Notes: generated from the letters alone by a model not told the origin. 64,000 nt of DNA from Sphingomonas mucosissima (GCF_002197665.1 NZ_NBBJ01000003.1:1-64000), one strand, 5' to 3'; shown: positions 46,535-58,150, numbered from the stretch's first letter. Made by a program: numbers and translations.

Positions 46535-46571
46535 CTACGCCGTTCGCCGCGTGCGGTAAACCCGCCGCGGG

Positions 46572-47537
46572 TCAGCTGCCCCCGCTGATCTTCAGATCGC
46601 CGTTGAGGCCCGCCGGGAAGAAGCCGCCCGACGGTACGGACTTCGTGTTCGCATACAGGATGTTGAGCACGCGCGGGGTCGATCGGCTGAAGGCGATGCC
46701 ATTGGCATCGGCAGGCGAGATGTTCGCCGCGGCGCCTGCCGTAACGCCCTGATCGAGATCACCGGCGCCATCCAGCGCGTCGCGCTTGTCGCTGAAGCGG
46801 GCGGCGCGTTCGCGCAAGGCGGGATTGCGATACAATTCCATGCGGATCAGCCCGGCGTGATAGCTTTGCGCGGCGAGCAGCCCGTAGAAACCGAGCCGCG
46901 TGGCCGCGACGGCGATCAGCGGCTGCAGGCCCTTGTACGCCGTGACAATGACATCCTGCAGGAAGAATGCGCCGAGCAGGAAGTTCTCGTCATTGGCATA
47001 AGGATCGAAGCTCTCCTCCAGCGCGACGGAGAACGGGCCGTTGGCGGCGCCAGAGATGTTGATCGCCGGCTGCGCCACCGCGTCCGCCGTGATGATGCCG
47101 CGCAGGAAAGCGATCCGCCGCGGCGAGTCGGCCGCGATCTCGCGGGCGCAGGCGGCGATGAACGGATCGGCAAAGGTCACAGCCGCCCCGCCCGTCACTA
47201 CGCCGGCCGTGCCCGTGCCGGTCAGAAGATCCGCGGGCACGCCGGCACCGGTGGTGGCGTAGCTGAAATATTGCGCCTGGAGATATTCCAGCTGCAACGC
47301 GAAGTTGATCGACTGGCGATCGGCGTTGGTGCTGGAGGTGGGGCTCGGCGTTGGCGACGGCGACGGATTGGGCGTCGGATCGCCATCATCATCGTCGCCC
47401 CCGCAGGCGGACAGGAGCGCAAGCCCGCCGGCGGCAACGGAGGCGCCCCCGGCAAGCTGGAGAAAACGGCGACGCTCGGCGCGGCGATCGGTGCCGGTGG
47501 CAGCGGGCGACTGAGGCAAATTGTCGTGATCGGTCAT
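46572..47537 (-). CDS. Tat-exported ferritin-like protein (lipoprotein-type leader)
   Basis: A 321-residue protein. The N-terminus has a twin-arginine-type leader (RRAERRRFLQLAGG) ending in LLSACGG, which also resembles a lipobox. A proline/serine-rich spacer follows, then a ferritin-like domain with LQLEYLQAQYFSYAT, DPYANDENFLLGAFFLQDV and SYHAGLIRMELY, the desiccation-related (Ferritin_2) type. It is a paralogue of 47584-48549, 46 bases away in the same direction. The role is unknown, perhaps metal or oxidant related. Confidence 0.8.
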   Translation of the reverse strand: MTDHDNLPQSPAATGTDRRAERRRFLQLAGGASVAAGGLALLSACGGDDDDGDPTPNPSPSPTPSPTSSTNADRQSINFALQLEYLQAQYFSYATTGAGVPADLLTGTGTAGVVTGGAAVTFADPFIAACAREIAADSPRRIAFLRGIITADAVAQPAINISGAANGPFSVALEESFDPYANDENFLLGAFFLQDVIVTAYKGLQPLIAVAATRLGFYGLLAAQSYHAGLIRMELYRNPALRERAARFSDKRDALDGAGDLDQGVTAGAAANISPADANGIAFSRSTPRVLNILYANTKSVPSGGFFPAGLNGDLKISGGS

Positions 47538-47583
47538 GGCGAATGATCCTGGAAACAAGGGAACGGGCGAGGCGCGCGTCGCC

Positions 47584-48549
47584 TCAGCTCGTCGCGGTGG
47601 ACTTGATCGTGCCGTTGACCCCGGCGGTGAAGAAGCCGCCGGTCGTCACCGTGCCGCTGTTGAGATAGAAGAAGTTGAGCACCTGCTGCCGCGAGCGGCT
47701 GATCCCGAGCCCGTTGGCGTTCAGCGGTGCGATATTGGCGATCGCGGCACCGGAAGCCGACGTGCCCGGCCGGACGCCCTGATCGAGATCGGTCGCGCCA
47801 TCCAGCGCGTCGCGGGCATTGGAGATGGCCTCGCTTGCGTCCACCAATGCCAGCGTGGCGATTCCCTTGCGAGCGAGCATCGCGCGCAGCGCCGCGGCGT
47901 GGTGCGCCTCCACCGACATCATACCGCCGACCGCCTCGACAAAGGAGGCGGTGGTGAGGGAGTCCATGATGCCAGTGTAGGCCGTGACGGCCACATCCTT
48001 CACCATGAACGCCGCCAATAGGAAATTGTCGTCGTTGGCATAAGGATCGAACGCCTGGCCGTTGCCCACCAGGCCGGCCGCGCGCGCCAGCGTGCTGAAC
48101 GCGCCCGTCGGCGAGGCGCCCAGATCGATCGCCGGCTGTGCGACCACGAGATTGGACGTCAGTGACGAGCGCAGGAAGCGCACATGCGCCAGCGCATCCG
48201 CGGCCATCTCCCGTGCGACGGCGGCGAGGATCGGATCGCTGAACGAAACCGCCCGCGCGCCCGACGCCGCCCCGGCCGTGCCGCTGCCCGAGATATCCGC
48301 GGCGGCGAGCACCGTGCCGCCCGTCGCCACCGCGAACAGATTGGCCTGCAGATATTCGACGTTGAGGATGAGATTGAGCACATCCACTTCGCTGACAACC
48401 GCCTGCGCGGCAGCGGGCGCCGCCGTCAGCGCCAGCGCGCCTGCCCCGATCGTCGCGGCGCCGATGGTGGTGGCGAAGAAGGCGCGGCGATCGACGCGCT
48501 GTGGGCCACGCCCCTCTGGCGTTTCGATCAACGTTTCCGTCTGGGACAT
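47584..48549 (-). CDS. Tat-exported ferritin-like protein
   Basis: A 321-residue relative of the next gene, with a clear Tat leader (QRVDRRAFFATTIGAATIGA) and cleavage after AAPAAAQA. The ferritin-like domain has LNVEYLQANLFAVAT, DPYANDDNFLLAAFMVKDV and SVEAHHAAALRAMLA, and both proteins end in a GGFF-containing segment followed by NG. The four-helix di-iron ligand set is only partly recognisable. First gene of a two-gene operon; about 170 bases upstream hold no gene. Confidence 0.8.
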   Translation of the reverse strand: MSQTETLIETPEGRGPQRVDRRAFFATTIGAATIGAGALALTAAPAAAQAVVSEVDVLNLILNVEYLQANLFAVATGGTVLAAADISGSGTAGAASGARAVSFSDPILAAVAREMAADALAHVRFLRSSLTSNLVVAQPAIDLGASPTGAFSTLARAAGLVGNGQAFDPYANDDNFLLAAFMVKDVAVTAYTGIMDSLTTASFVEAVGGMMSVEAHHAAALRAMLARKGIATLALVDASEAISNARDALDGATDLDQGVRPGTSASGAAIANIAPLNANGLGISRSRQQVLNFFYLNSGTVTTGGFFTAGVNGTIKSTATS

Positions 48550-48721
48550 CGCGGCTTCCTTCTTTCTCTAACGCCTACCGGGGGCACTGGCCGGCCCCGT
48601 GCGTAATCCGTTTCGCTGTCGGGTTCCTGAACGGATCGACAGGAACGCGCTAGCGGGAAAGTGCGCGCAAGGAAATCCGCGGGCTGGAGTGCAGGCCGCC
48701 GGAAGTTAAATCCCGCCCGCC

Positions 48722-49405
48722 TCAGGCGTCCGCCCAGCGGCGCAGCAGATTATGGTATACGCCCGTCAGCTGGATAACGGCCGGATCATCCTGCCCGCGA
48801 TCCGCGGCGACGGACTGGATGCTGCGATCGAGCTCGAAGAGGATGCGGCGATCGGCATCGGCTCGCACCATGGATTGCAGCCAGAAGAACGAGGCGACAC
48901 GCGTGCCGCGCGTCACCGGCGTCACGCGATGGAGACTGGAGGAGGGATAAACGACGGCATGCCCGGCGGGCAGCTTCACGCGCTGTTCCCCGAACAAATC
49001 CTCGATCACCAGTTCGCCGCCGTCATAGCTCGCCGGATCGGCGAGAAAGAGCGTGCAGGAGATGTCCGAGCGGATGCGAAAGTCGCTGCCGCGCTGGATA
49101 CGGATCGCATTGTCCACATGCGTGCCGAACGTCTGCCCCTCGCCGTAACGATTGAACAGCGGGGGGAAGACCTTGAGCGGCAGGGCCGCGGCAAAGAACA
49201 GCGGCGATCGGCCAAGCGCATCCAGCACCATCCGCCCGGCCTCCCGCGCGGCGGCGCCTTCCTCGGGCAGTTGCTCGTTCCGCTTGGCCAGTGCGGACTG
49301 GTGACCCGACGTGACATTGCCGTCGACCCATTCGGCAGCGTCGATGATCCGCCGCAGGCGGGCGAGTTCTTCCGCATCGAGGACATCCGGAACGGCGATC
49401 AGCAT
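48722..49405 (-). CDS. Fe(II)/2-oxoglutarate-dependent hydroxylase, PiuC/YbiX family
   Basis: A 227-residue dioxygenase, the usual PiuC length. The iron site is H-x-D in FGTHVDNAI plus the distal His in [13 protein letters not shown], whose Arg binds 2-oxoglutarate. PiuC proteins are usually tied to iron uptake and TonB receptors. Here the nearest iron-related genes are the two ferritin-like proteins just downstream. The start MLIAVPDVL matches the family; an in-frame ATG at 49426 would add 7 residues. Confidence 0.85.
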   Translation of the reverse strand: MLIAVPDVLDAEELARLRRIIDAAEWVDGNVTSGHQSALAKRNEQLPEEGAAAREAGRMVLDALGRSPLFFAAALPLKVFPPLFNRYGEGQTFGTHVDNAIRIQRGSDFRIRSDISCTLFLADPASYDGGELVIEDLFGEQRVKLPAGHAVVYPSSSLHRVTPVTRGTRVASFFWLQSMVRADADRRILFELDRSIQSVAADRGQDDPAVIQLTGVYHNLLRRWADA

Positions 49406-49551
49406 GAGCAGGCTTCCCACGGGCAAATGACGCGCCGACGCTGCCCCGGCGTGCCGCCATCAGCGACCCCGGGGAGCGCCCGGAACGGTCGATTGTCGCC
49501 GCCGCCCCCTTTCAAGCGCGAGAGCCCGTTGCGCTGCCGCCCCTCCCCGTG

Positions 49552-49839
49552 TCAACCTTGTTGCGAGCGATTATCATCTTTCGCATGCATGATGTCGTTC
49601 AGCAGCCACGTCCGCAGCGCGCTGGCGAGGTTGGGAGGATCGGGCGCTCCGATGCGGACAGCGTCGATTTCCGCAACAAGCGCGGAGAGCGGCAAATGGC
49701 GTGCGGCCGCCGCCTGTTCCAGCGCCTGCCAGAACAAAGGCTCCAGGCTGATCGAGGTGGGATGGCCGGCGATGGTGATTGATCGCTTCACCGGCCCGGC
49801 GAAGCCGCCGTGCGGCCGACGGATGCCGCCAGTCACCAC
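49552..49839 (-). CDS. Ribbon-helix-helix domain protein
   Basis: A protein of up to 95 residues whose core reads KRSITIAGHPTSISLEPLFW followed by ALEQAAAARHLPLSALVAEID and ASALRTWLLND, the RHH_4-type family found next to phage-like or regulatory genes in alphaproteobacteria. It is probably a small DNA-binding regulator. The start could be 49839 or GTG at 49791. No operator is obvious nearby. Confidence 0.75.
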   Translation of the reverse strand: MVTGGIRRPHGGFAGPVKRSITIAGHPTSISLEPLFWQALEQAAAARHLPLSALVAEIDAVRIGAPDPPNLASALRTWLLNDIMHAKDDNRSQQG

Positions 49840-49957
49840 CGTTCAGCCCCGCCAGCCCGCACGCACCGGCGAGCCCGGGCGCCGAATGCGTGGTGAACCC
49901 GCCGCTTCATGAACCAGCCTGCACGGCAGCGTTTGATCACGCAACGTGCGAGCGCTG

Positions 49958-50230
49958 CTATTCCAGATCCGACTCGCTTACGACGATCGGGTTCGCGTCC
50001 GAATTGCGGCTGAGCGCGGACAATGCCGCCTCGGTCACCTGATCGATGAAGCGGTTGAACATATCCGCGGCGTCGCCGTCCGGCCGATCGCCGCTCAGCG
50101 CCTCCAGCAGATCATATTGCACGGCGAACTCGTAATCGTCGCCGTCCACCTCGCCGGTGAATTCCACGAGTTCGGCCTCGATATTGTCGAGGACGGAACT
50201 GGTATCGATCTCCAACTGGCTGTTCGCCAT
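49958..50230 (-). CDS. Small acidic hypothetical protein
   Basis: A 90-residue, strongly acidic protein (MANSQLEIDTSSVLDNIEAE and onward) with no membrane helix, signal peptide or metal motif. AAAGGAAG precedes a GTG/ATG pair at 50233/50230. The next gene upstream (50265-50534) is also small and acidic, 34 bases away on the same strand, so they form a pair. I do not recognise either family. Confidence 0.55.
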   Translation of the reverse strand: MANSQLEIDTSSVLDNIEAELVEFTGEVDGDDYEFAVQYDLLEALSGDRPDGDAADMFNRFIDQVTEAALSALSRNSDANPIVVSESDLE

Positions 50231-50264
50231 CACTACTTCCTTTTGCTCTGATGTTCCACGCCGC

Positions 50265-50534
50265 TCAGGCCGGCAGGTGTCGCGCGAGATCGCCGATAGC
50301 GTCGCCGACGAACCTGTCGAGAGGCATGCCGCCGTCCAGATGAACCGGCCGCTCCAGCGTCAGCACGGCGGCGCCCTTCATGTCGCCTTCCAGCTCCTGC
50401 CATGCGCGTACGGCTGCTTCCAGATTGGTGACTTCGGGCACGGCTTCGCTTCCGCGCGTCACATCCTCCAGCGACGCGCTCATCTTCCAATCGATCGAAG
50501 GGTCGAGTGCATCGCCCCAGGTGGCTTCCGCCAT
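50265..50534 (-). CDS. Small acidic hypothetical protein, partner of 49958-50230
   Basis: An 89-residue acidic protein beginning MAEATWGDALDPSIDWKMSA, with AAVRAWQELEGDMKGAAVLT and a final GDAIGDLARHL helix. GGGAG precedes the ATG at 50534; the frame extends to 50606 but without support. It is divergent from cstA, about 160 bases away, and probably in one transcript with the gene that follows. The function is unknown. Confidence 0.55.
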   Translation of the reverse strand: MAEATWGDALDPSIDWKMSASLEDVTRGSEAVPEVTNLEAAVRAWQELEGDMKGAAVLTLERPVHLDGGMPLDRFVGDAIGDLARHLPA

Positions 50535-50697
50535 GCTACGTCTCCCGCGCCGTTTTCCAATACTGCCCCCAATCGCCGGAACCCACAGGAGGGTTCCCGC
50601 CGGCAATCAATGCATTGTGCAGGGAGCCGCGCTGGCGGCCGGCCGTGCCATGCACTACGGGGCGGTGCATCAAGGCGACGCGCGAAGGGGATTGGTG

Positions 50698-52749
50698 ATG
50701 ACGCGGCATCTTCCATGGATTGCGCTGGCGCTCGTCGGGGCCGCGAGCCTTGGCGTGATCGCGACCGTTCGCGGGGAGCCGGTCAACGCCCTGTGGATCG
50801 TGGCGGCGGCGGTCTCCGTCTATCTCGTCGCGTACCGATATTACGCCTTGTTCATCGCGCGCGCCGTGGTTGGCATCGATCCTTCCCGGCCGACGCCGGC
50901 GGTTCGCCGCGGCGACGGGCTGGACTATGTTCCCACCGACCGGCGTGTCCTGTTCGGACACCATTTCGCGGCGATCGCAGGCGCGGGCCCGCTCGTGGGG
51001 CCGGTGCTCGCCGCGCAAATGGGTTACCTGCCCGGGACCCTGTGGATCCTGGCCGGCGTGGTACTGGCGGGGGCGGTGCAGGATTTCATGATCCTGTTCA
51101 TTTCCATGCGGCGCGACGGCAAGTCGCTGGGCGAACTGGTCCGCATGGAAATGGGCGCGATTCCCGGCACGATCGCGCTGGTCGGGGCCTTCATGATCAT
51201 GGTGATCATCCTCGCCGTGCTGGCGCTGATCGTCGTCCGCGCGCTGGCGGAAAGCCCCTGGGGGCTGTTTACCGTGATCGCCACCGTGCCGCTCGCCATG
51301 GTGATGGGCGCCTATACCCGCTGGCTCCGCCCCGGCGCGATCGGCGAGGTATCGATCATCGGCTTCATCGGGCTGATCGCGGCGATCATATTCGGGCAGA
51401 GCGTCGCGGAGAGCGCTTATTGGGGCCCGATCTTTACGCTGACGCCGGTGCAGCTGTGTTTCGGCCTGATCGCTTATGGCGCCATCGCTTCGCTGCTGCC
51501 GGTATGGCTGCTGCTCGCACCGCGCGATTACCTGTCGACCTTTCTCAAGATCGGCGCGATCGCTGCGCTCGCCATTGGCATCGCGGTCCTTGCCCCGCCG
51601 CTGCGGATGCCCGCGCTGACCGAGTTCGCGTTCACTGGCGCTGGCCCGGTCTGGGCGGGTCCGCTGTTCCCGTTCCTGTTCATCACCATCGCCTGCGGCG
51701 CCGTGTCGGGCTTCCACGCGCTCATCTCCAGCGGCACCACGCCCAAGCTGATCGCCAGCGAAGGCGACGCGCCGTTCATCGGCTATGGCGCCATGCTGAT
51801 GGAAAGCGCGGTGGCGATGATGGCGCTGATCGCGGCGTCGATCCTCGACCCCGGCATCTATTTCGCGATGAACGCGCCGGCCGCGATCACCGGCGGCGAT
51901 CCCGTGACCGCGGCGGCGGCGATCACGGCCATGGGCTTTCCCATATCGGCCGAAACACTCGCCAACACTGCGCGCGATGTCGGCGAAGCGACGATCGTCA
52001 GCCGCACCGGCGGCGCACCAACGCTGGCGGTCGCGATGGCGGAGATCTTCAGCACCATACTTGGCGGGCCCGGGATGAAGGCCTTCTGGTACCATTTCGC
52101 GATCCTCTTCGAGGCGCTGTTCATCCTGACCGCGGTGGACGCGGGCACCCGTGCCGGCCGCTTCATGCTGCAGGATCTGCTCGGGCTTGCCTCGCCCCGC
52201 TTCAAGGAGACGAAAAGCTTTCTTCCCGGCCTGATCGCGACGATGCTGTGCGTCGGCGCCTGGGGCTTTTTCCTCTACCAGGGCGTCACCGATCCGCTCG
52301 GCGGGGTGAACACGCTCTGGCCGCTGTTCGGCATCTCCAACCAGATGCTCGCCGCAGTCGCGCTGATGCTGGCGACGGTGGTGCTGTTCCGCATGAAGCG
52401 CGAACGGTTCGCCTGGGTGACGATCGTCCCGGCCGCCTGGCTGGTGCTGTGCACCGGCACTGCGGGGCTGATGAAGCTCTTCCACCCCGATCCGAAGATC
52501 GGCTTTCTCGCCCATGCGCAGGTGTTTTCAGACGCCATTGCGCGCGGTGAGGTGCTGAAGCCTGCCGCCACGATGGCGGAAATGGGCCGGATCGTCTTCA
52601 ACGACCGGATCGACGCGGCGCTTTGCGCGCTGTTCCTGGGCGTGGTGGCCGCGATCCTCTTCTATACGGTGCGTACCTGCCTCGCCGCCCGCCGCATCGC
52701 GCAGCCGAGCGTGCAGGAGATCCCGCCGATGCTGGGGGCGGCGCGGTGA
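50698..52749 (+). CDS. cstA: Carbon starvation protein CstA (peptide/pyruvate transporter)
   Basis: A 683-residue inner-membrane protein with many helices. It holds the CstA landmarks RRGDGLDYVPTDRRVLFGHH, FAAIAGAGPLVGPVLAAQMG, GCGAVSGFHALISSGTTPK-type segment and GISNQMLAAVALML near the end. CstA-family proteins take up peptides or pyruvate when carbon is short. The start at 50698 has AAGGGG ahead of it (GTG at 50695 is an alternative). The stop overlaps the small partner gene by GTGA. Confidence 0.9.
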   Translation: MTRHLPWIALALVGAASLGVIATVRGEPVNALWIVAAAVSVYLVAYRYYALFIARAVVGIDPSRPTPAVRRGDGLDYVPTDRRVLFGHHFAAIAGAGPLVGPVLAAQMGYLPGTLWILAGVVLAGAVQDFMILFISMRRDGKSLGELVRMEMGAIPGTIALVGAFMIMVIILAVLALIVVRALAESPWGLFTVIATVPLAMVMGAYTRWLRPGAIGEVSIIGFIGLIAAIIFGQSVAESAYWGPIFTLTPVQLCFGLIAYGAIASLLPVWLLLAPRDYLSTFLKIGAIAALAIGIAVLAPPLRMPALTEFAFTGAGPVWAGPLFPFLFITIACGAVSGFHALISSGTTPKLIASEGDAPFIGYGAMLMESAVAMMALIAASILDPGIYFAMNAPAAITGGDPVTAAAAITAMGFPISAETLANTARDVGEATIVSRTGGAPTLAVAMAEIFSTILGGPGMKAFWYHFAILFEALFILTAVDAGTRAGRFMLQDLLGLASPRFKETKSFLPGLIATMLCVGAWGFFLYQGVTDPLGGVNTLWPLFGISNQMLAAVALMLATVVLFRMKRERFAWVTIVPAAWLVLCTGTAGLMKLFHPDPKIGFLAHAQVFSDAIARGEVLKPAATMAEMGRIVFNDRIDAALCALFLGVVAAILFYTVRTCLAARRIAQPSVQEIPPMLGAAR

Positions 52750-52925
52750 GCCTCTTTGCCCGCCTTGCGGAAACCGCCCGGCTGATGGTCGGCCTGCCCG
52801 ATTATGACACCTACTGCCGGCACGTTGCCGACCACCATCCGGAGCGGACGCCGATGACCCGCGCCGAGTTCTTCAGGGAGCGCCAACAGGCGCATTATGG
52901 CAGTGGTGGCGGGCGGTGTTGCTGA
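52746..52925 (+). CDS. YbdD/YjiX family small protein
   Basis: A 59-residue protein encoded directly after cstA and starting with GTG inside its stop codon. ARLMVGLPDYDTYCRHVADH and PERTPMTRAEFFRERQQAHY are the family signature, and the C-terminus ends in CC. The YbdD/YjiX proteins always travel with CstA-type transporters; they are thought to be needed for transport function. It is missed if only ATG starts are considered. Confidence 0.9.
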   Translation: MSLFARLAETARLMVGLPDYDTYCRHVADHHPERTPMTRAEFFRERQQAHYGSGGGRCC

Positions 52926-52956
52926 TGCGCCGTTCGTCCGCGGGCGGCGTCACCGG

Positions 52957-53110
52957 TCACACGTCGGGATAGCGCTCCAGGATCGCGCTGGTCACCCGTT
53001 GGTCCAGCCGAAGGCGTCCTGTGTCGGATATTCCCCGCGCAGCCTGGCTTGCGCTCCTCCGCGTCATATTTCTCCAGCATCTTGCCTTTGCCCGCACAAG
53101 CTGCCTCCAC
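52957..53110 (-). pseudogene. Alpha,alpha-trehalase, C-terminal relic
   Basis: The minus strand encodes KGKMLEKYDAEERKPG in one frame, EYPTQDAFGWTNG in a second and VTSAILERYPDV in a third, in the order of the trehalase C-terminus (glycine-rich loop EYP.QDGFGWTNGV). At least two single-base indels and an upstream stop leave only about 50 codons. No catalytic region remains within the window. The rest of the 52926-53344 stretch holds no other recognisable feature. Confidence 0.65.
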
Positions 53111-53344
53111 CGGGCCGAGCTACCAGTGCAAGCAATCGTCTTGCGGAAGATCATCGCTGCCGGAGGCGTTGCTAAGAAGACCAGGATCGACTTCATCTCC
53201 GACGGGCGGCCCACCGGAAAATGCTATTTCCAAACGCACGTCCGGCTTGCGTCAGCACACGATCTGACGGTGCAAGGCGTACGGCCCATTCCCCTAACCG
53301 GCGGAGCGGCCGGTGTTACCCTAGAGACAGTATCTCACGAAGCC

Positions 53345-53430
53345 CCGTCATGCCGAACTCGTTTTGACACCCAGCGAGCCAAGACTGCTTCTGTGGACGA
53401 TGGACCCTGAAGCAAAGTTCGGGGTGACGG
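53345..53430. repeat. Intergenic palindromic repeat (copy 1)
   Basis: The arms CCGTCATGCCGAACTCGT and CAAAGTTCGGGGTGACGG pair at about 14 of 18 positions, with TGGACCCTGAA before the right arm. This layout (CGTCATGCCG on the left, TGGACCC then GGGGTGACGG on the right) is shared with the element at 59950-60047 and is common between genes in sphingomonads. Confidence 0.6.
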
Positions 53431-53468
53431 ATGAGAGATGGCGCCGGCTACGACAACCGCACCCCCTC

Positions 53469-56177
<2,709 letters not shown>

Positions 56178-56277
56178 GATACTTGCAAAATCCGTTCGTG
56201 CTGCGCGTGTCGAAGCACGTGCCCGGAACTCGCCCTTCGACTAGCGCGGGGCGAGCGGGCGTGGGTGAGGTCGTGGT

Positions 56278-57351
56278 CTAGGCAGCCATCGTGAACGGCT
56301 CGAGCCCCGCAAGGCGCGTGCGAACCGGCGGCACCGGAATGCGGCGCGGGGCGAGGCCGCGCATCGTATCGGCGATCGCCTTGATATGCGCCGGCGTCGA
56401 TCCGCAGCAGCCGCCGAGCACGTTGACCTGACCTGCGTCGGCCCATTCCTTGACCAGCGACGCCGTCGTCTCGGGCGCCTCGTCATAGGCGCCAAGCTCA
56501 TTCGGGAGCCCGGCGTTGGGATAGACCATGATCAGCGTGTCGCAAATCTCGCTCAGCGTCTTCACATGCGGGCGAAGCTGCTGCGCGCCGAACGAGCAGT
56601 TGAGCCCGATCGTCACTGGCTTGGCATGGCGAACGGCGTGCCAGAACGCCTCCACCGTATGCCCCGACAGGTTGCGCCCGGACAGATCCGTCAGCGTCAT
56701 CGACAGCATGATCGGCACGTCACGGCCAAACGCCGCCGCGGCCTCCTGCGCTGCCATCACGCCAGCCTTGGCGTTCAGCGTATCGAACACCGTTTCAATC
56801 AGGATGAAATCCGCCCCGCCCTCGATCAGTGCGTCGGTCTGCTCCCGATACACCTGCTTCAGGTAATCGAAGTCGATCTCGCGATAGCCGGGGTCGTTGA
56901 CGTCGGGCGACAGCGACAGCGTCTTGTTGGTCGGGCCGATCGCGCCGGCGACGAAGCGGCGGCGGCCATCACGGGCGGCGAATTCGTCGGCGATGCGGCG
57001 CGCCATGGCGGCGCTTTCCATGTTGATCTCGCGCACGAGGTTCTCGGCACCATAATCGGCCTGGCTGATGCGGTTGGCGGAGAAGGTGTTGGTCTCGGCG
57101 ATGTCCGCGCCCGCCTCGAAATAGGCGCGGTGGATCGATTCGGGCACCTCCGGCTTCGTCAGCGCGAGGATGTCGTTATTGCCCTTTTGATCGTGAGAGA
57201 GCCCGAGCGAACCGGCGTAATCCGCCTCGCCGAGCTTCCAGTTCTGGATCTCGGTGCCGAATGCGCCGTCGGTGACGAGAATACGCTCGCTCGCGGCAGC
57301 GAGCAGGGCATCGCGGGCGCCCTCGGGCGCAAGTTTGGCGTGGCTGGGCAT
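56278..57351 (-). CDS. metH: Methionine synthase, homocysteine-binding (N-terminal) part
   Basis: The 357-residue TIM-barrel homocysteine methyltransferase domain that is fused to the rest in most MetH proteins. The zinc ligands are Cys in GLNCSFGA and the Cys pair in GGCCGSTPAH (residues about 252, 315 and 316). ILVTDGAFGTEIQ marks the start of the domain. Start at 57351 or ATG at 57360; neither has a strong ribosome binding site, and the operator palindrome lies immediately upstream, so the promoter overlaps it. Confidence 0.95.
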   Translation of the reverse strand: MPSHAKLAPEGARDALLAAASERILVTDGAFGTEIQNWKLGEADYAGSLGLSHDQKGNNDILALTKPEVPESIHRAYFEAGADIAETNTFSANRISQADYGAENLVREINMESAAMARRIADEFAARDGRRRFVAGAIGPTNKTLSLSPDVNDPGYREIDFDYLKQVYREQTDALIEGGADFILIETVFDTLNAKAGVMAAQEAAAAFGRDVPIMLSMTLTDLSGRNLSGHTVEAFWHAVRHAKPVTIGLNCSFGAQQLRPHVKTLSEICDTLIMVYPNAGLPNELGAYDEAPETTASLVKEWADAGQVNVLGGCCGSTPAHIKAIADTMRGLAPRRIPVPPVRTRLAGLEPFTMAA

Positions 57352-57361
57352 GACGCGCATG

Positions 57362-57383
57362 CATATAAAGATATCTTTATATG
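57362..57383. promoter_or_regulatory. Perfect 22-bp palindrome, likely repressor operator of metH
   Basis: The half-site CATATAAAGAT (57362-57372) is followed directly by its exact reverse complement to 57383, giving 22 bases of perfect dyad symmetry, very AT-rich in a GC-rich genome. It lies 1-32 bases upstream of the metH start. ArsR-family regulators of the methionine cycle in alphaproteobacteria (SahR type, sensing S-adenosylhomocysteine) bind sites of this look. The regulator gene is not in the window, so the assignment is inference. Confidence 0.7.
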
Positions 57384-57397
57384 TTCAAGCCAGCCGC

Positions 57398-58150
57398 TCA
57401 GACGGGTCCGAGCGGGAGAATGATCCTCCTTCCGTCACTACGCACGACCATGTCGACCCGCACGCCATACGCTGCGGCAAGATGGTCCGGCGTCATCACT
57501 GCCTCAGCGGGGCCTTGCGCCAGCACCTGCCCGTCCTTCAGCAGCAGGACATCGTCTGCGATGGCCGCCGCGAGCGTCAGGTCGTGCAGCACGATGACCA
57601 CGCCCATGCCCGCCATCGCGGCGTTGCGCAGCAGTTCCAGTGTTTCGAGCTGGTGCTGCGGGTCGAGGCTGGCAAGCGGTTCGTCTGCGAGCAGCCAGCG
57701 CGGCTCACCCGCCAGGACGCGCGCGAGCAGCACCCGCGCGCGCTCGCCGCCCGACAGGTTGCGCGCCGAACGGTCAGCAAGGTCCAGCGTGCGCGTGGCG
57801 GCTAGCGCCTGCTCGATGGCGTCCGCGCCTGCATCCCCGTGCGGCAGGCGGCCCAGCGCCACCAGATCGCGGACCTGCATGTTCCAATGCACCACGGCAT
57901 CCTGCGGAAGGTAGCCGATCGTGCCGGCGCGTTCGCGTGGGGGCAATCGCGCGACATCGCCGCCGTCGATCGTCACGGCTCCGGCCTGGATCGGCACCAG
58001 CGCAGCGGCGGCGCGCAGCAGCGTGCTCTTGCCCGCGCCATTGGCGCCGAGCACGACCGTGACACGCCCCGGCTCGAAGGCGGCAGAGACGTCGCGCAGC
58101 ACCGTTCGGCGACCAAGCTTGACGGTCACGCCGCTGGCGATCAGCCCCAT
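57398..58150 (-). CDS. btuD: Vitamin B12 ABC transporter ATP-binding protein
   Basis: A 250-residue ATPase of the iron-siderophore/B12 importer type. Walker A is GANGAGKST, the signature is LSGGERARVL and Walker B is WLLADEPLASLD. The start overlaps the permease stop by 10 bases. The riboswitch and receptor upstream indicate cobalamin rather than siderophore as the cargo. Gene names follow from context. Confidence 0.85.
   Translation of the reverse strand: MGLIASGVTVKLGRRTVLRDVSAAFEPGRVTVVLGANGAGKSTLLRAAAALVPIQAGAVTIDGGDVARLPPRERAGTIGYLPQDAVVHWNMQVRDLVALGRLPHGDAGADAIEQALAATRTLDLADRSARNLSGGERARVLLARVLAGEPRWLLADEPLASLDPQHQLETLELLRNAAMAGMGVVIVLHDLTLAAAIADDVLLLKDGQVLAQGPAEAVMTPDHLAAAYGVRVDMVVRSDGRRIILPLGPV

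Noticed and set aside
50536..52515. Open frame of 659 codons on the minus strand
   Set aside because: It is antisense to cstA, with a composition rich in R, H, D and E and no recognisable domain.
50157..52550. Open frame of 797 codons on the plus strand
   Set aside because: It runs in a different frame through cstA and two minus-strand genes; the product is arginine/glycine-rich nonsense.
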